From contig NZ_JOJE01000007.1 of the NCBI RefSeq assembly GCF_000720255.1, forward strand, positions 124,001-188,000: DNA of 64,000 nt, in the 5' to 3' direction. Positions 26,535 through 34,445 of this stretch are shown piece after piece. The DNA is from Streptomyces griseus subsp. griseus (GTDB lineage: Bacteria > Actinomycetota > Actinomycetes > Streptomycetales > Streptomycetaceae). Every line of letters starts with the position of its first letter. Position 1 is the stretch's first letter. Under the pieces are notes generated by a model that was given only the letters and a program-made list of their open reading frames with translations, had not been told where the DNA came from and ran no database searches. The position numbers were made by a program, and so were the translations under genes.

Positions 26535-26908
26535 CGGTCAGTCAGTAGATCGAATCTGAGCAGCAGGCCGCTCGCGGTGTCGCGGGCGGCCTGTTCGGCT
26601 CGGCCAGGGCATGTTTCGAGAGTGGCGTCGTCCGCCCGGAGGGCGGGGCCTGCGGCGTCTGGTGCGGTGCATCGCAAGGCGGCTTGCCGCGCTCGATCCT
26701 GGTGGGGCGACCGGCACGATCAGCCCCGATCGCGCCGGACTCGGCGCGCCTGGCGCGGACGTACTCGGCGACGCAAGACGCTGATCCGCAGCGTGGGCGT
26801 ACAGGCAGGCCACGGTGATCGGGGGTAGCCACCGCCCCGTATCGGAGGTCGACGCTCACCCCCGTTTCGGACCGGCGGCGGGCGTGGATCAGCGCCATGT
26901 CGCGGAAC
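26535..26908. other. Intergenic region after the SGNH gene, with a terminator
   Basis: About 370 bp. A hairpin with 8-bp arms CAGGCCGC (26564-26571) and GCGGCCTG (26586-26593) followed by TT is a likely terminator of the esterase gene. The remaining bases code for nothing I recognise. Confidence 0.45.
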
Positions 26909-27703
26909 TTACGGTCCTGGGCGGTCCAGCCCCGCAAGGGCGTCCGCGCGTACGTCACGTGGGCTCGCGCCGAGTTCGCGGCGGCAGGCCTTGTTGAAGG
27001 CCTGGAGGTCGGCGATGCCCACGGCCGCGGCGATGGCGGTGATGGACAGGGTGGAGGACAGCAGGAGGTGGCGGGCGCGTTGGAGGCGTCGATGCCGGAT
27101 GTACGACACGACCGTGAGGCCGGTTTCGGCACGGAACACGCGTGTCAGGTGTGTGTGGGAGATTCCGACGGCGTGAGCGACGTCCGGTACGGACAGTGGT
27201 CCGGCCAGGTGCTCCTCGACGTAGGCCTGTGCGGTGGCCACGAAGGGGTGGCGGCGCCCGGCTCCATCGCCCCTCGGCAGCTCGGCGATGCGCCACAGAG
27301 CGGTCCAGACCTCGGCCGTGGCTCGTCGGGGAGAAGTCGGCATGGCCGTGACGGCGTGTCGGAGGAGATCGGCCAGACGTGTGCTCTCGGCCGCGGCGTC
27401 CTGCATCACCGGCACCACGCGCGCGGTTCCGCCGTCGTGCAGTCGCAGATGGACGTAGAAGTGCTCCGATCTGCCCCGGTAGTGAAAGTGCACCTCCGTG
27501 TTCGGCGGCACCAGGCTGACGTGGCCGGGGCGTATGGGATGGACCGACTGCCCGAGGGACAGAGCACCCTCGTAGTTGTAGAGGTGCAGCTGCCACAGGT
27601 CGGGCAGCCGGAAGACGTCGTGGGCGGTGGAGACGCCGTGTACCCCGATGCCGGCATCGACCACGGTGGGCGCCTCGCCCAGCCCTAGTGTCACGTGTTT
27701 CAC
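26909..27703 (-). CDS. AraC-family transcriptional regulator
   Basis: A 264-residue regulator. The N-terminal half is an AraC-type cupin sensor (HPIRPGHVSLVPPNTEVHFHYRG). The C-terminal half has two HTH motifs: LSVPDVAHAVGISHTHLTRVF with VSYIRHRRLQRARHLL, and LSITAIAAAVGIADLQAFNK. GTG at 27703 has a weak ribosome site. It is divergent from a PhyH-type oxygenase gene (73 bp apart), whose operon it probably controls in response to a small ligand. Confidence 0.9.
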   Translation of the reverse strand: MKHVTLGLGEAPTVVDAGIGVHGVSTAHDVFRLPDLWQLHLYNYEGALSLGQSVHPIRPGHVSLVPPNTEVHFHYRGRSEHFYVHLRLHDGGTARVVPVMQDAAAESTRLADLLRHAVTAMPTSPRRATAEVWTALWRIAELPRGDGAGRRHPFVATAQAYVEEHLAGPLSVPDVAHAVGISHTHLTRVFRAETGLTVVSYIRHRRLQRARHLLLSSTLSITAIAAAVGIADLQAFNKACRRELGASPRDVRADALAGLDRPGP

Positions 27704-27776
27704 GATGATGGAAAACTACCAGCACTGGACGATTTCAGCCCATGACCGATCCGGACTGGGTGCGTACGTTCGTCGT

Positions 27777-28595
27777 ATGTCAACCAGCAAGCAACTCCTG
27801 ACATCGGTTCAGGTGGCGCGCTTCGTCGCGCAGGGATTCCTGCGTCTGGACGGGGTGGTGCCGCAGGAGATCAACGAACGGGCCATAGCGGCCTTGACCG
27901 AGGGCCTGCCGGACGTGGCCTACGGCACTCCGCTGGGCGGGGCGTTCGCGCGGGACACCTTCGTCCACGAGCTGCTCGCCCTGCCGGTCGTCGCAGGCGC
28001 CGTCGAGAGCCTGGTCGGCCCCGAGCCGACCGTCGACCACCATGCGGTTCATGTGCGCGAGCCGCACGAGGGACAGGCGCAGCCGCTCCACGGAGACGCG
28101 ATCATCGACGTGCGGCCGGACGCGTTCGACATCCAGCTCATGTACTACCCGCACGAGGTGACCACCGAGATGGGCGGCACTCTCAGCGTGCCCGGGAGCC
28201 ATCTGCGCAGGATCAACGAGACGGACGTCGGCCGCGTCCAGAACCTCAGGGGGCAGACCCGCCTGACCTGTCCGGCAGGCACGGTCGTGCTCGTGCACCA
28301 CGGCATCTGGCACAGTGGCCGCCGCAACGACACCGCAGGCCGCCGCTACATGTACAAACTCCGCCTCAACCCGACCGTGCCGCAGGTGCGTCTGTGGGAC
28401 CTCTCCGACCTGCACGACCCTGCGGTGACCGCCGAACTCAACACGTACTTCCCCTGGTACGAGCAGGCCACGGCCCGACTGGAGATCTACAACCGGGTCC
28501 TGCTGTGGCGGGCCCTGACCGGTGACGACTCGTTCGACGTCGAGTACTGGGTCACGCGCGTCAGCAACCGGCCGGCCCTGAGGAGTCACGCATGA
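27777..28595 (+). CDS. Phytanoyl-CoA dioxygenase (PhyH) family protein
   Basis: A 272-residue Fe(II)/2-oxoglutarate-type dioxygenase by family. Iron ligands are visible as the HGD motif in PLHGDAIIDV and the distal His in VLVHHGIWHSGRRN, followed by the 2-oxoglutarate-binding Arg region. GGTLSVPGSHL is the typical strand between them. ATG at 27777 has no ribosome site, so the message may be leaderless; an upstream extension would run into the AraC promoter. The stop overlaps the next small gene (ATGA). Substrate unknown: the family hydroxylates diverse small molecules. Confidence 0.85.
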   Translation: MSTSKQLLTSVQVARFVAQGFLRLDGVVPQEINERAIAALTEGLPDVAYGTPLGGAFARDTFVHELLALPVVAGAVESLVGPEPTVDHHAVHVREPHEGQAQPLHGDAIIDVRPDAFDIQLMYYPHEVTTEMGGTLSVPGSHLRRINETDVGRVQNLRGQTRLTCPAGTVVLVHHGIWHSGRRNDTAGRRYMYKLRLNPTVPQVRLWDLSDLHDPAVTAELNTYFPWYEQATARLEIYNRVLLWRALTGDDSFDVEYWVTRVSNRPALRSHA

Positions 28596-28867
28596 GGCAG
28601 CAGGTTCTGGTCCTCTATCTCGCGACATCGGCGCTGGACTCCGACGTCGTGGGCTGGTCCCGGTACGACGGGACCGGCCGTACCCGTCCGACGACCGGCG
28701 ACAGCGACGAGCCGCCCTATCCCACAGGGCTTGCCGCGCTGCACGACGGATGGCGCCTGTTTCAGGCATCCCAACTGCTGCCACCGCAGCCCCGTCACGA
28801 GTACGACGTCTCCTTCCTCAAACACGAGTTCTTCTTCGAGAAGGTGGAGGACGGCTCCGGCCCTTGA
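28592..28867 (+). CDS. Conserved small protein coupled to the PhyH gene
   Basis: A 91-residue protein I do not recognise by name. It starts QQVLVLYLATSALDSDVVGW and ends with an aromatic-rich segment, GWRLFQASQLLPPQPRHEYD then FLKHEFFFEKV, that looks well ordered. No signal peptide or membrane helix. The 4-bp ATGA overlap with the oxygenase gene implies a shared task, perhaps as an accessory subunit or tailoring partner. It is convergent with the MFS gene. Confidence 0.65.
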   Translation: MRQQVLVLYLATSALDSDVVGWSRYDGTGRTRPTTGDSDEPPYPTGLAALHDGWRLFQASQLLPPQPRHEYDVSFLKHEFFFEKVEDGSGP

Positions 28868-28909
28868 CCCGGTGCGGGAGGAGAACCCCACCGTGTTTCA
28901 GGATGTCTT

Positions 28910-30169
28910 TTAATCGGCGGGCTTCTCGATCTCGGTGGTCGCCCGTGCCCCTCGGAAGAGCACCGGAAGCCACAGGAGACATGCCAGCAGGGGGACCGCG
29001 GCGTAGGTGGCCATGCCCACACTGGAGCCCAGCCCGCCCATGAGCGCGCCGAGGACGAGATAGCCGATGCCAATGAGTGCCGACTCCACGAATGCGATCA
29101 TCGACAGCAGGCTCGCCCGGTGGCGCGACGGCACGGCCTCGTTGAACACGTTGTCCACGATCACGGCAGTGATCTCGGGAATCCCGACCAGGGCCAGGAA
29201 CGCGGCGATCGTGACCCAGACAAGGCCGAGGCCGCTCAGGCCGAGTGCCGCGGCGAGCGTCAGGAGAGACACCGGGACTATGACCCGATACCCGATGCGC
29301 CGGTCCGCGCGGTCCGACAGCAGCGGAGTGAGCCCGCCGGCGAAGAATCCCGCCGATATGACCACGCTGACCAACGCGGTGCCCGCTCCCTGATCGGAGA
29401 GGGTCTTCTGCGTGAAAATGATGTACGGCGTCAAAGTCGCATGCATCAATCCGGACACCACGACAAGCGTCACGAGCGCCGGCGTGGCGACCCGAAGCAT
29501 CGCCCGCCATGCTGTGGCGTCGCCGTGCTCCTCCTCGGCTCCGTCCTGCTCGTCCACCGCGTCCGCGCCGCGGATCTCGGGCACTCGTGACATCAGCACC
29601 ACCACGGCCAGGGCGAGGCATGCCGCCGAGCCGACGTAGACGACTCCCCAGGAAATCTGCTGCAGTTGGCCGCCGAGGACGATGGCGGCTCCCGAGGTGA
29701 CCGTCCCGAGCATGGTGAACCGAGACTTGATCTTGACGTAGCCGGCCGTTGCACCACGACGCACGAGCAGGTCGTACAGCAGGGCGGTGTCCGAACCGGA
29801 CACGCATGCCATGCCCACGCCCTGCCCGATGAACAGCGCCAGGAACACCCAGTAGTTGGAGAACGCCACCTGACCGAGCAGACAGCCGGCTATCAGTATC
29901 TGGCCGATCGCGATGCCGGCACGCCTGCCGATTCGGTCGGCGATGACTCCCGTCGGCAACTCCGCAAGTCCGCTGACCAGGTAGAGCAGTGTCTGCAGTA
30001 GGGCCACTTGCTCGGCGGAGAAGCCTCGCTGCTGAAGGAAGAGGACGAATACGCCGCGCTGGAACAGCGTGTTGGTGAGCACGGCGTATACGTAGAACGG
30101 GCGCGTGACACTTCGTGCTGCATGGTCGACCGCAGCCGACCCGCCAAGGGCCTCCGTGGTGCCGGTCAT
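28910..30169 (-). CDS. MFS transporter, 12 helices
   Basis: A 419-residue major facilitator with clear helix pairs. ADRIGRRAGIAIGQ after helix 2 is the MFS motif A. A charged central loop (VDEQDGAEEEHGD) separates the two halves. ATG at 30169. Facing the PhyH operon, it may export or import that pathway's product, though convergent orientation makes co-regulation uncertain. Substrate unknown. Confidence 0.88.
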   Translation of the reverse strand: MTGTTEALGGSAAVDHAARSVTRPFYVYAVLTNTLFQRGVFVLFLQQRGFSAEQVALLQTLLYLVSGLAELPTGVIADRIGRRAGIAIGQILIAGCLLGQVAFSNYWVFLALFIGQGVGMACVSGSDTALLYDLLVRRGATAGYVKIKSRFTMLGTVTSGAAIVLGGQLQQISWGVVYVGSAACLALAVVVLMSRVPEIRGADAVDEQDGAEEEHGDATAWRAMLRVATPALVTLVVVSGLMHATLTPYIIFTQKTLSDQGAGTALVSVVISAGFFAGGLTPLLSDRADRRIGYRVIVPVSLLTLAAALGLSGLGLVWVTIAAFLALVGIPEITAVIVDNVFNEAVPSRHRASLLSMIAFVESALIGIGYLVLGALMGGLGSSVGMATYAAVPLLACLLWLPVLFRGARATTEIEKPAD

Positions 30170-30290
30170 GCCGCGGGCTCCCTGATGACTCCGGTGATCA
30201 TTAGTGTTGGGCCTCCGCCGCCGACCGGAACCTCCAGCCTCGGTGTTTCACCGCGAGTTCCAGGGCTGGTGGCTGTCCGTCACCAGCTGG

Positions 30291-30362
30291 AAAGGGTGCC
30301 CCCGCGACCTGCAATGATCCGGCTTGTCGAAGGCTGGGACCGGATGCGGGTGAGGGCACCTT
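30291..30362. mobile_element. Possible solitary end of an IS1380-type element
   Basis: A 72-bp segment with imperfect inverted ends (AAGGGTGCCC and GGGCACCTT) has the same layout and spacing, and patchy similarity (AATGA...GG..TG), to the hairpin at the start of the IS1380-type element at 10.3 kb. No transposase is attached. The rest of the 330 bp between the MFS and TetR genes holds no gene. Confidence 0.35.
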
Positions 30363-30498
30363 ACACGCGCCGGCCGCAGCCGTCGGCCTACTCGTCGTCG
30401 TCGGCGTCCTTGTCGCGCAGCGGCCGCAGCCCGCCGGGCAGCTCAGGCAGTACTCGCGACAGTTGAACAGGCGAGTCCACCAGTATCGCGCCTCGAGC

Positions 30499-31086
30499 TC
30501 AGGCCATGGCCAGGACAGCGGAGATCAGGGCCCGCAGGCAGACCCTTTCGGCCTCCTCGTCCGGCAGTGAGAGGTGCTGCATCGTCAGCCCGTCGAAGCC
30601 CGCGAGGAAGAACCTCGCGATCGTCTCGGCGGGCTGGGCGAGCTGGTGCCCGGCGCGTTCGGCAGCCTCGCTGATCAGTTTCGTCGTCACGGCGGAGATG
30701 CCGCGGTAGTGGCCTTGCAGAGCCTCCTGGAGACGGGGTGTGCGCAGGGCGAACATGGACAGCTCGGTGAGGAGCTGGTACGAGGCGGGCTGTTCGAGCA
30801 CGGTGTGCCACAGCGCCTCGGCGAGCGTGACGAGTGTGTCCTCGAAGCCCGCGTCCGTGGGCGCCGCCTGCTCCACCTGGGCGACCAGGTCCTGGGTGAG
30901 CTGCTCCATGACGGCCCGGTACAGATCTTCCTTCGTGCCGAAGGTGTAGTGCACGGTCGCCTGGGCCACCCCCAGCTCGGCGGCGATGGCGCGGGTGCTT
31001 CCGGCGGCCACGCCCTCCCTGGCCATGAGGGCGATGGCCGCCTTGATGAGCTGTGGGCGGCGCTCCGCCGCGGATACATGAGCCAT
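30499..31086 (-). CDS. TetR-family transcriptional regulator
   Basis: A 195-residue repressor. The HTH lies at about residues 24-55 (GVAAGSTRAIAAELGVAQA then TVHYTFGTKEDLYRA). The C-terminal ligand domain has a DUF-like helical pattern with ETIARFFLAGFDGLTMQHL. ATG at 31086. It is preceded by a palindrome and three 22-bp tandem repeats likely to be its own operators. No target gene is adjacent in the same direction, and the MFS gene follows 330 bp downstream. A damaged copy of its HTH region occurs at 21.8 kb. Confidence 0.92.
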   Translation of the reverse strand: MAHVSAAERRPQLIKAAIALMAREGVAAGSTRAIAAELGVAQATVHYTFGTKEDLYRAVMEQLTQDLVAQVEQAAPTDAGFEDTLVTLAEALWHTVLEQPASYQLLTELSMFALRTPRLQEALQGHYRGISAVTTKLISEAAERAGHQLAQPAETIARFFLAGFDGLTMQHLSLPDEEAERVCLRALISAVLAMA

Positions 31087-31109
31087 GACGGCATCCTATG
31101 CGACTCAGT

Positions 31110-31190
31110 CTGTTGAACAGGTCGCTCGACAAGTCGCTCGACAGCACTCGACAAGTCGCTCGACAGCACTCGACAAGTCACTCGACAAGC
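31110..31190. repeat. Operator-like array upstream of tetR: palindrome plus three 22-bp direct repeats
   Basis: CTGTTGAACAG (31110-31120) is a perfect palindrome around one G. From 31125 a 22-bp unit beginning CTCGACAAGTCG is repeated three times in exact register (31125, 31147, 31169); copies 1 and 2 are identical and copy 3 differs in a few bases. Each unit contains CGAC-AA-GTCG, a short palindrome. The array ends 39 bp before the tetR start. Confidence 0.75.
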
Positions 31191-31349
31191 TGCGGCATCG
31201 GTGAGTTCCCGCGCACGCCGGATGGGAGCAGGCGGCATGGCGGGGCACACGGAAGCGGACGGAAGGCCACGGACGCGAGTCGACGCGCTTCGAATGTCCG
31301 TCTTCGGAGCGTTGAGGCGGGCCGAGAGGCGGCGAAGTGAGCCGGCCCC

Positions 31350-31640
31350 GGCGACTACGAGATCCTGCTCGCGCGCTCCGCCGAGAACATCGTCCGCGCC
31401 GTGCAGCTCACGGTCACCGGAGCCGCCCCACAGCCCCGCGTCGTCGTCGGCCGGCGCACCCTCACCGTCGACTTCGACGACCACGCGGCCATCACCCTCA
31501 CCGACGCCACCCGCACCACCGGCAGCGCCGTCACCCCCCCCCGCCGACCCGGCGCACCCGGCGGCCCTGCTCTTCCGCTCCGTCGATCCGACGGTGCTCC
31601 GCCGAAAGCCGTTGGTCCGGAAGGAGGGGGTGGTGCGGTG
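31350..31640 (+). pseudogene. Remnant of a GH3-type beta-glucosidase C-terminus
   Basis: Segments GDYEILLARSAENIVRAVQL and VDFDDHAAITLTDATRTTGS in one frame, then PADPAHPAALLFRSVDPTVL in another, look like the fibronectin-like tail and carbohydrate-binding module of Streptomyces GH3 enzymes. The frame changes at a run of nine C (31534-31542), and an in-frame stop lies just upstream. No start or catalytic domain remains. Family assignment is from memory and tentative. Confidence 0.4.
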
Positions 31641-31739
31641 CGGAGGCGACGTCGCCGGCCACGTACAGGCAACCCCCGGCCCCGCCCGCCCCTCATAGGA
31701 GTCGAACCGAACGTCCGGGAACTCGGAGAGGAGCGTCCG

Positions 31740-33884
31740 TTGGCCGGCCAGTTGTCACGCCGCAGGTTCATGGTCTACTCGCTCGCGGCATCCACGTTGA
31801 CCGTCGCCGCGCCCCTCGGCTGTGACGCGGAACCCGCGGAGGGCGTCGAACGGGCCCGCAAGGCCTCTGACGTCCTGGTGACCGGGGCGGACGAGGAGAT
31901 GCTGGTCCTCGAGGTCACCGAGGCCAACAAGGTCGTCGTACGGCTGCCGCGTGTCGAGGTCGGGCAGGGGGTCACCACCGCGGTCGCGATGATGATCGCC
32001 GAGGAGCTGGACGCGCGGCTCGTCGACGTGGAGATCCCGCTCGCCGAGGCCCGGACCAAGGGCAACCAGTACACCGGCGGTTCGAGTTCGGTCAGTTCGC
32101 TGTACGGCCCGGCCCGGCAGCTCGCCGCCACCGCGCGTGCCAAGCTGGTGACCGCGGCGGCCCGGCGCTGGAATCTTCCCGCGCGGTCCCTGCGCACCTG
32201 GAACACGAGGGTGATCGCGCCGGACGGGCGTTCCGCCACGTTCGGCTCGCTGACGGCGAGCGCCGCCGGGATCCAGCGGCCCGCCGTGTCGAGCAACCCG
32301 AAGCCGGCGTCCCGGCACCGTGTGATCGGGAAGCCGACGACCAGGATCGACGCCCGGGACATCGTCACCGGCAAGGCCGAGTACGCCGGGGACCTGACGG
32401 TGCCGGGGGCTAAGCCGACGGTGGTGGCGCGGCCGCCGACGCTCGGCGGGAAGATCGTCTCCGTCGACGACCGCGCGGCCCGCGCGATGCCCGGCGTGCA
32501 CGCCGTCGTCAAGGTCGCCGGCGGGGTCGCCGTCGTCGCGGACTCCTTCCACCACGCCTTCAAGGCCAGGGACGCCCTGCGGATCACCTGGGCCCCGGGC
32601 CCCCTGGCGTCGCTGTCCGACGCCGCGATCCGCTCCCGGCTGCGGGCCGCCGTCCCCCGGCTCCCCGCGCCGCCACGCGGATCGACGCAGGTGGAGCGCG
32701 AGTTCGAGTTCGCCTTCGTCAGCCACGCCCCGATGGAGGTGCTGACCGCGGTGGCGGACGTGCGGGCCGCTCGGGCCGAGATCTGGTTCGCCTCCCAGAC
32801 ACCGATGGACGCGCGCGAGGCCATCGCCTCGGCGGTCGGACTGCCCGCGTCGAAGGTACGGGTCCATGTCGTGCGGGGCGGTGGCTCCTTCGGCCGTCGG
32901 CTCAACCACGACGCCGCCATCGAGGCGGCCCTCATCTCGAAGGCGGCACGTCGGCCGGTCAAGCTGATGTGGAGCCGCGCCGACGACATCCGGCACGGCA
33001 GGATGCGCCCCGCCAGCCATCACCGGATCCGGGCCAGCCACGCCGGGGGCAGGGTGGTGGCGTTCACCCACTCGACGGCCTCGGTGAGCGAGTCGTACGA
33101 CGGGCAAGGGCTGTCCGCCCAGGGCGGGCCGGCCCCCGTCCTCGCGCCGCAGGGCGGGGCGACCTCCGCCCTCGCGCGTGCCGGCGGGCCGCTGCCCAGC
33201 GACAGCGGCCTGTACAACTTCGGCCGCGTCGGCGGGGACGGCGGCTCCGTCGACCTGGCGATCCCGCTCGGGGCCTGGCGGTCGGTGGACTCCGGCACGT
33301 CGCGGACCGCGGAGGAGATCGTCGTGGACGAGGTGTCCAGGAGCCTGGGCAAGGACCCGGTCGCCTTCCGGCGTACGACACTGCGGAGCAAGGCCGTCAA
33401 AGCGGTGCTCGACAAGGTCGCGGCCGCCGGGCACTGGGGCCGCGCCCTGCCCGCGGGCCGGGCGCAGGGCGTGGCCGTCCACGAGGAGTACGGCTCCTGC
33501 GTGGCCTGCCTGGTCGAGATCGACGCCAGGGACCCCAAGAAGCCCCGGGTGACCAAGGTGGTGATGGCGGCGGACGTCGGAACGGCCGTCAACCCGCGCG
33601 GCCTCGAGGCCCAGCTCATGGGCACCGCCATCGACGGGATCTCCACCATCCTCACGGCCGGCCTGCACATCGACCGCGGCGCCGTCCGCGAGAGCAGCTA
33701 CGCCGACTTCCACTACGCCCGCCAGCGCAACGCCCCGCTGCGGTTCGAGGCGCACATCATGCCCTCGCGACGGGAACCGGGCGGCGCGGGCGAACTCGGG
33801 GTGCCGGCCGCCGCCGGTGCCGTCGCCAACGCCTACGCCCGGGCCACCGGAACCAAGCCCCGACGCTTCCCGATCAACTTCTAG
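31740..33884 (+). CDS. Molybdopterin-binding subunit of an aldehyde/isoquinoline-type oxidoreductase
   Basis: A 714-residue large subunit of a molybdenum hydroxylase, of the isoquinoline 1-oxidoreductase beta type. The N-terminus LSRRRFMVYSLAA is a Tat signal (twin Arg), indicating export as a folded cofactor-containing complex. VRGGGSFGRRLNHDAAIEA is the conserved molybdenum-cofactor loop, and GAGELGVPAAAGAVANA near the end holds the catalytic Glu. The TTG start at 31740 was chosen for the GAGAGG element 8 bases upstream; the longer open frame upstream is GH3 relic. The iron-sulfur subunit follows 11 bp downstream. Confidence 0.88.
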   Translation: MAGQLSRRRFMVYSLAASTLTVAAPLGCDAEPAEGVERARKASDVLVTGADEEMLVLEVTEANKVVVRLPRVEVGQGVTTAVAMMIAEELDARLVDVEIPLAEARTKGNQYTGGSSSVSSLYGPARQLAATARAKLVTAAARRWNLPARSLRTWNTRVIAPDGRSATFGSLTASAAGIQRPAVSSNPKPASRHRVIGKPTTRIDARDIVTGKAEYAGDLTVPGAKPTVVARPPTLGGKIVSVDDRAARAMPGVHAVVKVAGGVAVVADSFHHAFKARDALRITWAPGPLASLSDAAIRSRLRAAVPRLPAPPRGSTQVEREFEFAFVSHAPMEVLTAVADVRAARAEIWFASQTPMDAREAIASAVGLPASKVRVHVVRGGGSFGRRLNHDAAIEAALISKAARRPVKLMWSRADDIRHGRMRPASHHRIRASHAGGRVVAFTHSTASVSESYDGQGLSAQGGPAPVLAPQGGATSALARAGGPLPSDSGLYNFGRVGGDGGSVDLAIPLGAWRSVDSGTSRTAEEIVVDEVSRSLGKDPVAFRRTTLRSKAVKAVLDKVAAAGHWGRALPAGRAQGVAVHEEYGSCVACLVEIDARDPKKPRVTKVVMAADVGTAVNPRGLEAQLMGTAIDGISTILTAGLHIDRGAVRESSYADFHYARQRNAPLRFEAHIMPSRREPGGAGELGVPAAAGAVANAYARATGTKPRRFPINF

Positions 33885-33895
33885 AGAAGGTCCCG

Positions 33896-34357
33896 ATGCC
33901 GTCCTACTCCTTCGTGCTCAACGGGAAGCCCGTCACCGTCGAGGCACCGGCCGACATGCCCCTGCTGTGGGTGCTGCGGGACCTGCTGAACGTCACCGGA
34001 CCCAAGTACGGCTGCGGGGTCGGCGTCTGCCGGGCCTGTACCAGCCACCTGGACGGCGTGGAGATCCAGCCGTGCGTCGTCCCCGTCGCCGACTGCGTGG
34101 ACCGCGAGGTCACCACGATCGAGGGCCTGGCCGACGGTGAGAAGCTGCACCCCGTCCAACAGGCCTGGCTGGCCCGCGACGTGGCGCAGTGCGGCTTCTG
34201 CCAGCCGGGCCAGATCATGGCCGCGGCGGCCCTGCTGAAGCGGACGGCCCGCCCGACCGACGCCGACATCGACCGCATCGAGAACGTCTGCCGCTGCGGT
34301 ACGTACTCCAGGATCCGTGAAGCGATCAAGCAGGCGGCGGCGCACGAGCACGAGTGA
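33896..34357 (+). CDS. (2Fe-2S)-binding subunit of the molybdenum hydroxylase
   Basis: A 153-residue small subunit that passes electrons from the molybdenum site. The N-terminal ferredoxin-like domain carries YGCGVGVCRACTSHLDG with the first cluster cysteines, and the C-terminal helical domain has CGFCQPGQIM and NVCRCGTY for the second cluster. ATG at 33896 follows AGAAGG. It has no signal peptide and is presumably carried across with the Tat-exported partner. No FAD subunit is present, as in two-subunit isoquinoline-type enzymes. Confidence 0.92.
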   Translation: MPSYSFVLNGKPVTVEAPADMPLLWVLRDLLNVTGPKYGCGVGVCRACTSHLDGVEIQPCVVPVADCVDREVTTIEGLADGEKLHPVQQAWLARDVAQCGFCQPGQIMAAAALLKRTARPTDADIDRIENVCRCGTYSRIREAIKQAAAHEHE

Positions 34358-34445
34358 CGACGACGCCGTAGGGCGTCGGGGGGCGGACAGTATCTCCTCT
34401 TCGCCGGGCCGTAGTTGGGGCGGCGCCGTCGGTTACGCTGCCTCT

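Noticed and set aside
31125-31190. CRISPR-like direct repeats
   Set aside because: The 22-bp units are contiguous without spacers and lie in a promoter region.
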